Shown one piece after another: positions 34,907-42,805 of a stretch of 64,000 bases of DNA. Source of the stretch: CANKHA01 sp035699705 (lineage in GTDB: Bacteria; Pseudomonadota; Alphaproteobacteria; Rhizobiales; Xanthobacteraceae); the NCBI GenBank assembly GCA_035699705.1, contig DASSPI010000149.1:1-64000 (forward strand), read 5' to 3'. Each line of letters starts with the position of its first letter. The first letter of the stretch is position 1. The position numbers and the translations under genes are program-made. The notes under the pieces are model-generated. The model had not been told where the DNA came from and made no database searches. It was given only the letters and a program-made list of their open reading frames with translations.

Positions 34907-36118
34907 ATGGCCGTCGCCACCCAGGAAGCACCCGCGTCGATCCAGAAGGCGCGCCAACTGCTTGAACAGCTCAATGACGATGCCAAAAACCATCACATCT
35001 GGGTCCGCACCCAGATGAACGCGCCGGCGCAATTGCCCTGGTTCACCGACACCGGCGGCGACACGGGTATCGCCCCGCTGGCAAGCGGCCGCGTGGCGGC
35101 CAATCAGCTCAAGACAGCCGCCCACCGCTGGCGCTGGAAGGAATACAGCCCCTTCCTCAACCGCATCGCGGGCATCGCCAGCCAGGCCGAGGTCTCGCCG
35201 ATCGAATTCACCGACCGCCAGAGCATCCTCCTCACCAATCCCGGCCTCGGCGGGCGCCTGCAAGTCACCAACACCATCCGCTGCGCCATCTCGATCTACA
35301 ATCCCGGCGACGTCGCCCCGGCGCATATCCATAGCCCCAACGCCAGCCGCACCATCCTTTCGGAAAAGGGTGGCTACACCAATGTCGAAGGCGAACGCTG
35401 CGAGGCGGTGCGCGGCGACATCATCCTGACCCCGAACGGCACCTGGCACGACCACGCCAACGACGCGAAGGCGCCGGTGATCTGGATCGACATGCTGGAT
35501 TGGCCGCTGATGGAGTTTCTCGATTGCGCCTGGGTCGACCAGGAATACGAGGGAGCGCCCGGGACCAACGAGAAGAGCCAGCCCACGATCTTTGCCGACG
35601 GGCATTCCTCGCGGCTCTATGGCAATGGCGGCTTGAAGCCGACCTTCGTCGATCATCAGCGCGGCTGGGGCCAGGATCCGACCCCGATGTTCCACTATCG
35701 CGGCGCCGACATGCGCGCCGCGGTCGACCGCCTGCGCAAGGAAAAGGGCGACGCCTATGAAGGCATCCAGATGCAGCTGGTCAATCCGGTTACCGGTAAG
35801 CCGGTTTATCCGACCCTGGACTACAAGGTGCAGATGCTGCGGCCGGGCGAAGAGTTGAAGTTCAAGCGCGAGACCTGCAGCACCTTCATCGTGGTGATGG
35901 CCGGCTCCGGTTATTCGGAGATCGGCGGCAAGCGCTATGACTGGGAAGAGAACGACATCATGGTGGTGCCGAACTTCCAGTGGCGCCGCCACGTCAACAC
36001 CGGCAAGGACGACGCGGTGCTTTACACCGTGTCGGACGCCGCGCTCTTGAAGAATATCGGCCAGTACCGCGCGCAGGGTAAGGACGCCGGCGGCAAGGTG
36101 GTGCAGATCGTCGCCTGA
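34907..36118 (+). CDS. Gentisate 1,2-dioxygenase-like bicupin
   Basis: A 403-residue protein from ATG 34907 (AGGAGA 7 bp upstream). The N-terminal cupin, about residues 115-210, keeps the iron site expected for gentisate/1-hydroxy-2-naphthoate dioxygenases: PGDVAPAHIHSPNASRTIL with two His, and TPNGTWHDHAND with the third. The C-terminal cupin, about 305-385, has lost the HxH pair (LKFKRETCSTFIVVMAG), as in many family members. Such enzymes cleave aromatic rings beside a carboxyl group. The region LPWFTDTGGDTGIAPLA is not typical of well-known gentisate enzymes, so the substrate may differ. A strong terminator follows. Confidence 0.82.
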   Translation: MAVATQEAPASIQKARQLLEQLNDDAKNHHIWVRTQMNAPAQLPWFTDTGGDTGIAPLASGRVAANQLKTAAHRWRWKEYSPFLNRIAGIASQAEVSPIEFTDRQSILLTNPGLGGRLQVTNTIRCAISIYNPGDVAPAHIHSPNASRTILSEKGGYTNVEGERCEAVRGDIILTPNGTWHDHANDAKAPVIWIDMLDWPLMEFLDCAWVDQEYEGAPGTNEKSQPTIFADGHSSRLYGNGGLKPTFVDHQRGWGQDPTPMFHYRGADMRAAVDRLRKEKGDAYEGIQMQLVNPVTGKPVYPTLDYKVQMLRPGEELKFKRETCSTFIVVMAGSGYSEIGGKRYDWEENDIMVVPNFQWRRHVNTGKDDAVLYTVSDAALLKNIGQYRAQGKDAGGKVVQIVA

Positions 36119-36140
36119 ACGGGCTTGCGAGACCAAAACG

Positions 36141-36169
36141 AAAGCGCCGCCTTTGGGCGGCGCTTTTTT
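36141..36169 (+). terminator. Intrinsic terminator after the bicupin gene
   Basis: Perfect 11-bp stem AAAGCGCCGCC / GGCGGCGCTTT with loop TTTG, ending in TTTTTT. It lies 22 bp after the dioxygenase stop and 33 bp before the end of the convergent FAH gene. The AAA run on its left also makes it usable from the minus strand. Confidence 0.88.
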
Positions 36170-36202
36170 GTTTTCACCCTCCCCTGGGGTGTGAAGCAGG
36201 TG

Positions 36203-37048
36203 TTATTTCTCGTCCACGATATGGCTGCGCAGCGTGCCGATGCCGGAGATTTCCACCTCCAGCACGTCGCCACCCTTCATCCAGACCGGCGGATTGCGCT
36301 TGCCGCCGATGCCTTCCGGCGTGCCGGTGGCAATGATGTCGCCCGGCGACAGCGGCGCCCATTTCGAGCAGAACTCGATGATCGCCGGGATGTCGTGGAT
36401 CAGCATGTCGGTGCCCGACTTCTGCATCTCCTGACCATTCAGCCGCGTCTTCAGCACCAGCTTGCCGGGATCGGGAATCTCGTCGGTGGTCACCATCCAC
36501 GGGCCGAGCGGGCCGGTGCGCGGGAAATTCTTGCTGGCGACCAGCGAGTATTTGGTGAAGTCGCGGGCGCTGCCGTCGCAGAAGCAGGTATAGCCGGCGA
36601 CATAGCTGAGTGCGTCCTTGCGGTCGATCGCGCGGCCACCCTTGCCGATCACCAGAGCAAGCTCGCCCTCGAAGTCGTAATTGTTGGAGGCTTTGGGCTT
36701 CACCTGCTCGCCTTCATGCGCGGCGAGCGTATCGACGAAGCGCGTAAAGATATTCGGCAGCGCGGGCGCATCATGGCCGGATTCCGCGGCATGGGATTTG
36801 TAGTTGATGCCGACGCAAAGGATTTTCTTCGGCTCCCGGATAACCGGCAGGAAGGTAATGTCGGAAAGCTTGTGATCCGGCTTGGCGCCCTGCGCCGCCT
36901 GTTTCATTTGCTCGAGCGCGCCGCCCGCCAGCGCTTCGCGCAGGTCGGCATATTTTCCGCCGAGCTTGTCATTGAGCGTGACGACGCCATCGCCAACGAC
37001 CGCACCGAAAGACGGCTTGCCGCCGGCAACATAACTCGCGAGCTTCAT
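36203..37048 (-). CDS. Fumarylacetoacetate hydrolase (FAH) family protein 1
   Basis: A 281-residue protein. The FAH fold is shown by ILCVGINYKSHAAESGH, the metal site YDFEGELALVIGKGG (Glu-x-Glu) with Asp in FCDGSARDFTKY, GPLGPWMVTTDEIPDP and PGDIIATGTPEGIGG. Members are C-C bond hydrolases (fumarylpyruvate, acylpyruvate), isomerases or decarboxylases of 2-keto dicarboxylates. It is the third gene of a minus-strand unit: dihydroxyphthalate-decarboxylase-like, class II aldolase, FAH; the gap to the aldolase is 24 bp. A parallel aldolase-FAH pair exists at 40917-42621. Confidence 0.88.
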   Translation of the reverse strand: MKLASYVAGGKPSFGAVVGDGVVTLNDKLGGKYADLREALAGGALEQMKQAAQGAKPDHKLSDITFLPVIREPKKILCVGINYKSHAAESGHDAPALPNIFTRFVDTLAAHEGEQVKPKASNNYDFEGELALVIGKGGRAIDRKDALSYVAGYTCFCDGSARDFTKYSLVASKNFPRTGPLGPWMVTTDEIPDPGKLVLKTRLNGQEMQKSGTDMLIHDIPAIIEFCSKWAPLSPGDIIATGTPEGIGGKRNPPVWMKGGDVLEVEISGIGTLRSHIVDEK

Positions 37049-37072
37049 TGTTATCTCCGGCCGCCAGGCGGC

Positions 37073-37855
37073 TTACTTGTGATCGTGCTTGTGATCGTGG
37101 ACGTAGATCGGCCCGCCATCCGGCCGATTCAACAGGTGGCCGCAGCCGGCCTTGTTCGCCCAGTATTCCCAGGTGCGCCAGGTCTCGGTGGAATAAGGAC
37201 TGTAGCCCTTGTTCCGGGCGTCGATCTCGCCCTGCGACAGGTACCTGATCTTGCCGCCGAGCACCTTGGCGTTCTGCAGGACGCGGGCATTGCGCGGCAG
37301 ATAGACCGACATGCGCACGACCTCGATCAGCGACTTCGCCGCCGACGCAAAGCCGTGCCCGCTCATCAGCGCGACATTGTTGCCGCCGAGCTTTTTCGCC
37401 AGGTCGCGCGCCTGCTCTATGTTCGAAACCAGCACATTGGTGTCGCCGAATTTCTCGGCGATATCCCACACCGGCACATTCGGGCCGATGAAGCTGCCGG
37501 CGTGGATCACCGGCCGCAGCGGCGTGTCGGTGGCAATGCCGAACGGCAGAATGTCCTCGGCATGGGCATGCACCACCGCCATCACATCCGGCCGCGCGTC
37601 CAGGATGCCGGCATGGATGAAGCGTTCCAGATAGAGCGGGCGCTTCTCGTCGCGCACCGGCTGGCCGTCCATGCCGAACTCGACGATATCGTCGCGCGTC
37701 ACCAGTTCCGGCGCGAGCGAGCGCGCGAGGAAGAAATGATTGGGCTTGTCGGGATGGCGGATGCTGACATGGCCATAGGCATCCACCACGTCTTCGCGGG
37801 CCAGGATGCGATTGGCGATCACGAGGTCATCCATGATCGCGTCGATTTTATTCAT
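37073..37855 (-). CDS. Class II aldolase/adducin family protein 1
   Basis: A 260-residue protein from ATG 37855 (MNKIDAIMDDL). The metal-binding His pair is in AVVHAHAEDILPF and the third His in LMSGHGFASA; DAYGHVSIRHPDKPNHFFL is the usual N-terminal phosphate/substrate region. The family includes sugar-phosphate aldolases but also decarboxylases of dihydroxyphthalate (PhtC/OphC type); the next gene upstream is a dihydroxyphthalate-decarboxylase-like protein, which favours an aromatic-acid role. The C-terminus ends HDHKHDHK, a possible metal-binding tail. It is 19 bp after the upstream gene and 24 bp before the FAH gene. Confidence 0.87.
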   Translation of the reverse strand: MNKIDAIMDDLVIANRILAREDVVDAYGHVSIRHPDKPNHFFLARSLAPELVTRDDIVEFGMDGQPVRDEKRPLYLERFIHAGILDARPDVMAVVHAHAEDILPFGIATDTPLRPVIHAGSFIGPNVPVWDIAEKFGDTNVLVSNIEQARDLAKKLGGNNVALMSGHGFASAAKSLIEVVRMSVYLPRNARVLQNAKVLGGKIRYLSQGEIDARNKGYSPYSTETWRTWEYWANKAGCGHLLNRPDGGPIYVHDHKHDHK

Positions 37856-37874
37856 GGCAGTTGGATCTCCGTGA

Positions 37875-38873
37875 TCAGAATGCCGGCTCAGTATGCCCGT
37901 AGGTCTTTGCAAACAGATCTTCGATCGGCATCTTCTTGGCGATGAAATGCTGCTCGTGCATGTATCGCACCAGCGCTTCCAGCGTCGGGCGATTATCCTC
38001 GATGCCGTAGGGCCAAGGATCGTCGCCGAAGACATCGCGGATTTCGTCGAGCTGCGCCGGCAGGAACGGCATCATGTAGCGTAGCGCCCGGGTGGAGAAC
38101 ATCTTCTTCAGCGCCAGCACCTTGGCCTGCACGAAGGCATTGTAGAGGCTGGTCGCGACGAAGGGATGCTTCTCGTAGACGTCCTTGCGGATGGCGACGA
38201 GGTGCATGATCGGGAAGATCTTGGTCTTCCTGTAGTAATCCTTCTCGTCCTGATAATAGTTCGGCAGCAGGCGGCCGACGTTCGGATTGCTCAGGACCGA
38301 GCGCGGAATGCTGGTGCCCATGGTGCAATCGACCTCGCCCGAGACCAACATCTCGTCGAGCGACTTCTTGGGATCCGCATAAGTGAGATCCGGCTGCTTC
38401 AACAACGGCAGCACATGCGGATCGCCGTGCGAGCCCGCGGTGTTGATCGCGCCCTGCACCCATTTGCAGTTGGAGAAATCAACGCCGTATTCGTCGCTCA
38501 GGAGGCCGCGGACGAAGATCGCCGCGGTCATGGTATAGAGCGCGACGCCGATGCGCTTGCCCTCGAGATCCTTCGGCTGGTTGATGCCGGCACGCTTGTT
38601 GATGCCGATGACGTCATGGCGGAAGGAGCGCGATGGGAACACCGGCAGCGCGACGAAATTGCACTTTCCGGCGGCGTAGCGCTGGATGTATTCGGAGCTG
38701 GAATATTCGGCGACGTCGAATTCCTCTCCGCCGGACATGCGGTCGAAGATCGGACGCGGGAGTTCGATCGGAATGAAATTGAGGTCAATGCCCTCCGGCC
38801 TGATCTCGCCGGTGTAGAGCGGCTGCAGACGGTCGTACAGCGATGCAGCGAAGTTAAGCTTCAAAGCGGCCAT
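37875..38873 (-). CDS. 4,5-dihydroxyphthalate decarboxylase-like protein (periplasmic-binding fold)
   Basis: A 332-residue protein without a signal peptide. The opening LKLNFAASLYDRLQPLYTGE, then RPEGIDLNFIPIELPRPIFD and FDVAEYSSSEYIQRYAAGK, is the pattern annotated as 4,5-dihydroxyphthalate decarboxylase (Pht5). The fold resembles NMT1/type II binding proteins, so some homologues may be ligand carriers rather than enzymes. KIFPIMHLVAIRKDVYEKHP is also conserved in the group. It starts the unit with class II aldolase 1 and FAH 1, which suggests a cytosolic role on a carboxylated aromatic. The activity is not proven by sequence. Confidence 0.78.
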   Translation of the reverse strand: MAALKLNFAASLYDRLQPLYTGEIRPEGIDLNFIPIELPRPIFDRMSGGEEFDVAEYSSSEYIQRYAAGKCNFVALPVFPSRSFRHDVIGINKRAGINQPKDLEGKRIGVALYTMTAAIFVRGLLSDEYGVDFSNCKWVQGAINTAGSHGDPHVLPLLKQPDLTYADPKKSLDEMLVSGEVDCTMGTSIPRSVLSNPNVGRLLPNYYQDEKDYYRKTKIFPIMHLVAIRKDVYEKHPFVATSLYNAFVQAKVLALKKMFSTRALRYMMPFLPAQLDEIRDVFGDDPWPYGIEDNRPTLEALVRYMHEQHFIAKKMPIEDLFAKTYGHTEPAF

Positions 38874-38956
38874 TGATAATCCCCGATAACTGCTGGCGCA
38901 CCGCTAGCATGCGGCGGCGCGTGTAGAAACCCCGCAGGCGCGGGGCCAAGAAGCCG

Positions 38957-39820
38957 TCAGGCCTCGTCGACCACGGAGTTCCGCAGCACGCCGATTTCCG
39001 GAACCCCGACTTCCACCACATCGCCCGGCTTGAGCCATTTCGGCGGCGTGTGATGGCCGCCGGCGCCGGTGGGCGTCCCGGTCATGATCATGTCGCCGGG
39101 GCGGAGCGTGGTGAAGGTGCTGATGTAATTGATCAGCCAGGCGAAGTCCCAGGTCAGGTGCGCGGTATTGTCGTCCTGCCGCAGTTCGCCGTTGACCTTG
39201 GTGGTGAGATGCAGACCCTTGCCGGGATCGACGTCCTCGGCCGGGACCAACCAGGGCCCGAGACTGCCGGAGCGGTCGAAATTCTTGCCTTGGGTGACGT
39301 TCAGCGTGCCGTGCCGCACCCAGTCGCGGACGCTGCCCTCGTTGCCGAGCGTCAGCCCGCCGATCATCTTTAGCGCCTGATCTTTGGGAACATTGCGTCC
39401 CTCGCGCCCGATCACCAGGACGATCTCACCCTCATAATCGAACTTGTCGGAGACTTTCGGCCGCACCAAAGGCTGGTCGTGCCCGACGAAGGAGGAGGGA
39501 AAACGCACGAACAGGTTCGGATATTTCGGCGTGGGCCGGCCGTCTTTGTATTCTTCGTTGCGCTCCGGGTAGTTGATGCCCACGCAGATGATCTTTTCCG
39601 GAGCGAGGATCGGGATCAGCATTTCCACGTCGCTCAGCTGATGATCGGGCTGACCGGAAGCAGCCTGACGCGCCTCGGCGACCGCATTGGCGCGCAATAG
39701 GTCGAGCAGCGTGGGATATTTGGCGGAAAGCTTGCGGCCGATATCGACAAGGCCCTTGTCGGTCACGGCGCCGTAGCTGGTACGGCCATTCACGCGGAAA
39801 CTGGCGAGGCGAAGAGACAT
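38957..39820 (-). CDS. FAH family protein 2 with an altered metal-site residue
   Basis: A 287-residue protein from ATG 39820. FAH motifs are IICVGINYPERNEEYKDGR, FDYEGEIVLVIGREGRN, SLGPWLVPAEDVDPGKG and PGDMIMTGTPTGAGGHHTP. The position that is Asp in the two sister proteins (FCDGS, ANDLS) is Glu here (LGNEGSVRDW), so metal binding may be shifted. It is closest to the group annotated as 2-keto-4-pentenoate hydratase/OHED isomerase-like FAH proteins. It stands alone, 83 bp upstream of the decarboxylase-like gene start and divergent from the amidohydrolase gene, so it may have its own promoter. Confidence 0.85.
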   Translation of the reverse strand: MSLRLASFRVNGRTSYGAVTDKGLVDIGRKLSAKYPTLLDLLRANAVAEARQAASGQPDHQLSDVEMLIPILAPEKIICVGINYPERNEEYKDGRPTPKYPNLFVRFPSSFVGHDQPLVRPKVSDKFDYEGEIVLVIGREGRNVPKDQALKMIGGLTLGNEGSVRDWVRHGTLNVTQGKNFDRSGSLGPWLVPAEDVDPGKGLHLTTKVNGELRQDDNTAHLTWDFAWLINYISTFTTLRPGDMIMTGTPTGAGGHHTPPKWLKPGDVVEVGVPEIGVLRNSVVDEA

Positions 39821-39938
39821 TGGCGCGCAAAGTAGCGTCTGGCGGCCCCGCGTCAAGCCGCATTTGCCCGTGGGTCACGCCCTTGATTTGCATGGTGGGG
39901 GAAGGCATGAAGCTTTTTTCCCCAAAAAGCAGGCTGCC

Positions 39939-40904
39939 ATGATCGTCGATTTCCAGCATCACTTCACGCCGCGCGAGCTGATCAAGGAAGACCCGGGCAA
40001 CCGGCGGATCCTCCGCTACGACGAGAACGGCGCGCCGAGCTACACCATCCATTCGCTGCTCTATGACCTCGATGAGCATGTCGCGATGATGGATGCCTCG
40101 GGGATCGATGCGGCGTTCATCACCAGCGCGGCCGGCATGTGCGCCGACCTGCAAACCTCGAAAATCGTCAATGACAACGCCAAAAAGGCCGAGCGCGATT
40201 ATCCCAACCGCTTCATTGGCGCCGCGCATGCGCATCCGCTCGGCGGCAAGGACGCCTTCAGGGAATTGTCGCGTTGCGTGCACGACCTCGGCTTCCCGGG
40301 CGTGGTGATCACGTCGGAGACCGACGGAAAGTATCTCGACGATCCGGCCTACGAAGATTTCTGGACGGAAGCCGAGCGGCTCGGCATTTTCGTCTTCGTT
40401 CATCCGGCGCTGAAGCTGAACCAGACCAAACAATTCGACACGCTGGATCTCGCGCGCGCGGTCGGCCGGGAATTCTCGCTGATCGGCGCCACCATCCGTC
40501 TCGTGGATTCCGGGGTGTTCGACCGGCATCCCAAGCTAATGGTGCATATGGCCCATCTCGGCGGCGGCATCTCCTCCATGCTTGGACGCATCCGCGGCTT
40601 CCGCGACAAGGAATTCTGGGGCACGCAGGGCGACCCGCGCCACGGCATGAAGGCCGAAAAGGATTTCGACTACTACCTGCGTAACAACATCATGTTCGAT
40701 ACCGCGGGCTTCTGCTGCGAGATTTCCGCCATCAAGACCGCGCTGGTTGAAATCCCGTCCGCGCGCATCGTGTTCGCCACCGACTATCCGCAGGAAGTCC
40801 GCGAGCGCCATGTGGTGAAAGACTTCGTCCAGCAGCTGCGCGGGCTCGGCACCGACGGCGAGAAGATTCTTTCCGGCAATGTCGGCAAGTTGATCAAGGC
40901 GTAG
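39939..40904 (+). CDS. Amidohydrolase-2 family protein (aromatic decarboxylase/hydrolase-like)
   Basis: A 321-residue TIM-barrel metalloenzyme from ATG 39939 (MIVDFQHHFTPRE); the family's HxH is seen here as QHHF at residues 6-9. Other metal or substrate residues are in GAAHAHPLGGKDAF, FVFVHPALKL, MVHMAHLGGGISSM and FATDYPQE (final Asp). The family includes ACMSD, gamma-resorcylate and 5-carboxyvanillate decarboxylases as well as hydrolases, so with its neighbours it may decarboxylate an aromatic acid. The gene converges with FAH 3 (12 bp) and is divergent from FAH 2. Confidence 0.85.
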   Translation: MIVDFQHHFTPRELIKEDPGNRRILRYDENGAPSYTIHSLLYDLDEHVAMMDASGIDAAFITSAAGMCADLQTSKIVNDNAKKAERDYPNRFIGAAHAHPLGGKDAFRELSRCVHDLGFPGVVITSETDGKYLDDPAYEDFWTEAERLGIFVFVHPALKLNQTKQFDTLDLARAVGREFSLIGATIRLVDSGVFDRHPKLMVHMAHLGGGISSMLGRIRGFRDKEFWGTQGDPRHGMKAEKDFDYYLRNNIMFDTAGFCCEISAIKTALVEIPSARIVFATDYPQEVRERHVVKDFVQQLRGLGTDGEKILSGNVGKLIKA

Positions 40905-40916
40905 CGGCCGTTCGGG

Positions 40917-41840
40917 TCACGCAATCGTGGTGGTCAAGACCCCGATATGCTCGATCTCGATCTTCACCACGTCGCCGGGCTGAAGATATTCGTTGCGCGC
41001 CGAGCCGACGCCCGCCGGCGTGCCGGTCAGGATCACGTCGCCCGGATGCAGCGTCATGCCGGACGACAGATGCGCGATCTGCTCGGCGATGTTGTAGATC
41101 ATCTTGCCGGTGTTGGAATCCTGCTTGATGGCGTCATTGACCCAGAGCTTGATCGCCAAATTCTGCGGATCGGGAATGTCCTCTGCCGGTACGATCCACG
41201 GCCCGAGCGGACAGGAGCCATCGAAGCTCTTCTGCCCGATCCAGTCCGACTTGAAGGCCGAGGTGTCTGGCACGTGCGGACGGCGGGAAAGATCGCGCGC
41301 CGAAAGGTCGTTCGCCGCGGTGTAGCCGGCGACGTGTTCGAGCGCCTGCTGCACGGAAACATTCTTCGCCGGCTTGCCGATCACCGCCGCCAGTTCAACT
41401 TCCCAATCCAGCTTCTGGCTGTAACGTGACGCGGCGACCGTAGTGTCGGGATCCGCCAGCGTGCGCGAGGCCTTGATGAAATGCCACGGCTTCAGGCCCA
41501 AAGTTTTTGGGTTGGGCTCCTCCGGCCGGTTGGCGCGCTTCGCCATTTCGGCCGCGTGGTCGCTGTAATTGGCGCCTGCGCAATAGATCGCCGAAGGCCA
41601 CAGGACCGGCGCACGCAGCCGCGTCTGCACCAGCGGCAGGGCCTTGGTTTCCGCGCTGCGCTTGCCCAGCGCCGACTGCAAGGCCGCATTCGCCCGGTGC
41701 CAGTCTTCCAGAATACCGAGCACGCTGGCGTAGGAAGCCCGGCCGCTCAGCTCGGCGGCGTCGAATACGCTCTCGTCCACCACGACGCCCGCGCGCGGGC
41801 CCTGCATGGATTGATAGGTCGCCAGCTTGTACCCGGCCAT
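40917..41840 (-). CDS. FAH family protein 3
   Basis: A 307-residue protein of the longer FAH type. The motifs are IYCAGANYSDHAAEMAKRA, LDWEVELAAVIGKPAKNV (metal Glu residues), TAANDLSARDLSRR (metal Asp), CPLGPWIVPAEDIPDPQNL and PGDVILTGTPAGVGSARNEY. The N-terminal 75 residues (LATYQSMQGPRAGVVVDESV) form the extra domain common in catabolic members. It follows class II aldolase 2 by 19 bp in the same order as the aldolase 1 / FAH 1 pair. A C-C bond hydrolase, isomerase or decarboxylase role is likely; the substrate is unknown. Confidence 0.88.
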   Translation of the reverse strand: MAGYKLATYQSMQGPRAGVVVDESVFDAAELSGRASYASVLGILEDWHRANAALQSALGKRSAETKALPLVQTRLRAPVLWPSAIYCAGANYSDHAAEMAKRANRPEEPNPKTLGLKPWHFIKASRTLADPDTTVAASRYSQKLDWEVELAAVIGKPAKNVSVQQALEHVAGYTAANDLSARDLSRRPHVPDTSAFKSDWIGQKSFDGSCPLGPWIVPAEDIPDPQNLAIKLWVNDAIKQDSNTGKMIYNIAEQIAHLSSGMTLHPGDVILTGTPAGVGSARNEYLQPGDVVKIEIEHIGVLTTTIA

Positions 41841-41859
41841 CGCTCCTCACTCCATTTCG

Positions 41860-42621
41860 TTATTGGTCGACGAGTGCGCTTTTCAGCGCTTCCCAGACCC
41901 GGTCCTGGCCCATGCCAGAACCGCGCTTGTGCCCCGCGGTATTGGCCTCGCGCAGCGTGCATTCTTCCGCCGCCATGTATTCGATGCGCCCGCCCGCCGC
42001 CAGCATGACCGCCTGCATCTGGATGCGCGCATTGACTTCGGTATAGACCGCGCGCGCAACCGCCAGACGCAGATCGGAGCCCACGACCACGTCACCGTGC
42101 CCGCGCATCAATGCCACCGAATGGTCTCCGAGGCGCTCCGCCAAGGCTTGGCCACGCTTGGCGTTGGTGACCAGCATATCGGTCATGCCCGCGGCCTCGC
42201 GAATTTCGAACACCGGCACGCCGGTGTGCAAAAAGGCGGCCGGCGGCATGACCGCGCGCAACGGCACGTCGGTGATGCTGAACGGAATCACGCCGGGCGA
42301 ATGGCTGTGAATGACGGCGTTCACGTCGGAGCGCTTCTTGTAGATCTCGGAGTGGATGAAGCGCTCGCTGTAGATGCCGCGCCCCTGACGGTCGACCGGC
42401 TCACCGTCGGCGTCAAATTCCATAATGTCGGCTGCGGTCACCAGCTTGGGACCCATGGCGCGCGCCATGAAGAAGCGGTCGGCTCGTTCCGGGCTGCGGA
42501 AGCTCACATGCCCGAAGGAATCCACCACTCCCTCGGCATGCAGGATGTGGTTGGCGAGGACCAGATCCTCGATCTCCGAGGCAAGATCGACCTTATTCTC
42601 CGCGGAGGCCATGGGCTGCAT
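41860..42621 (-). CDS. Class II aldolase/adducin family protein 2
   Basis: A 253-residue protein (a start at 42612, three codons in, is also possible). It is a clear paralogue of the protein at 37073: both share VDxxGHVSxRxP (here VDSFGHVSFRSP), a GPKLVTAADIMEFDADGEPV segment and the ERFIH motif. Metal His are in AVIHSHSPGVIPF and LMRGHGDVVVG. It may decarboxylate or cleave a carboxylated substrate like other members of the family. It is first in a pair with FAH 3 and faces away from the NhaD-like transporter gene. Confidence 0.87.
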   Translation of the reverse strand: MQPMASAENKVDLASEIEDLVLANHILHAEGVVDSFGHVSFRSPERADRFFMARAMGPKLVTAADIMEFDADGEPVDRQGRGIYSERFIHSEIYKKRSDVNAVIHSHSPGVIPFSITDVPLRAVMPPAAFLHTGVPVFEIREAAGMTDMLVTNAKRGQALAERLGDHSVALMRGHGDVVVGSDLRLAVARAVYTEVNARIQMQAVMLAAGGRIEYMAAEECTLREANTAGHKRGSGMGQDRVWEALKSALVDQ

Positions 42622-42805
42622 TTCCGTGAGGGTTGTTGCCGGAAGCGGCGCGGCATTGTGGAAGAAGACGGGCGCGGGTCAAGCCCGCGGCGACCGTCGG
42701 CGAAGACTATTTCTTTCCGCGGCGTCCATGCGCTAGGGTCGTCTTCCCGCGCCTGCTTCATTTTGCCAGCTGGCACGCATCTGCCACCTCGGTCCTTTTG
42801 ATCTC

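Noticed and set aside
34847..36136. A 429-codon minus-strand frame opposite the bicupin gene
   Set aside because: The plus strand holds an intact gentisate-dioxygenase-like protein with a ribosome binding site and terminator.
42659..42700. Possible further copy of the family A repeat
   Set aside because: GGGCGCGGGTCAAGCCCGCGG is similar but the GTCATG ends and second arm are missing.
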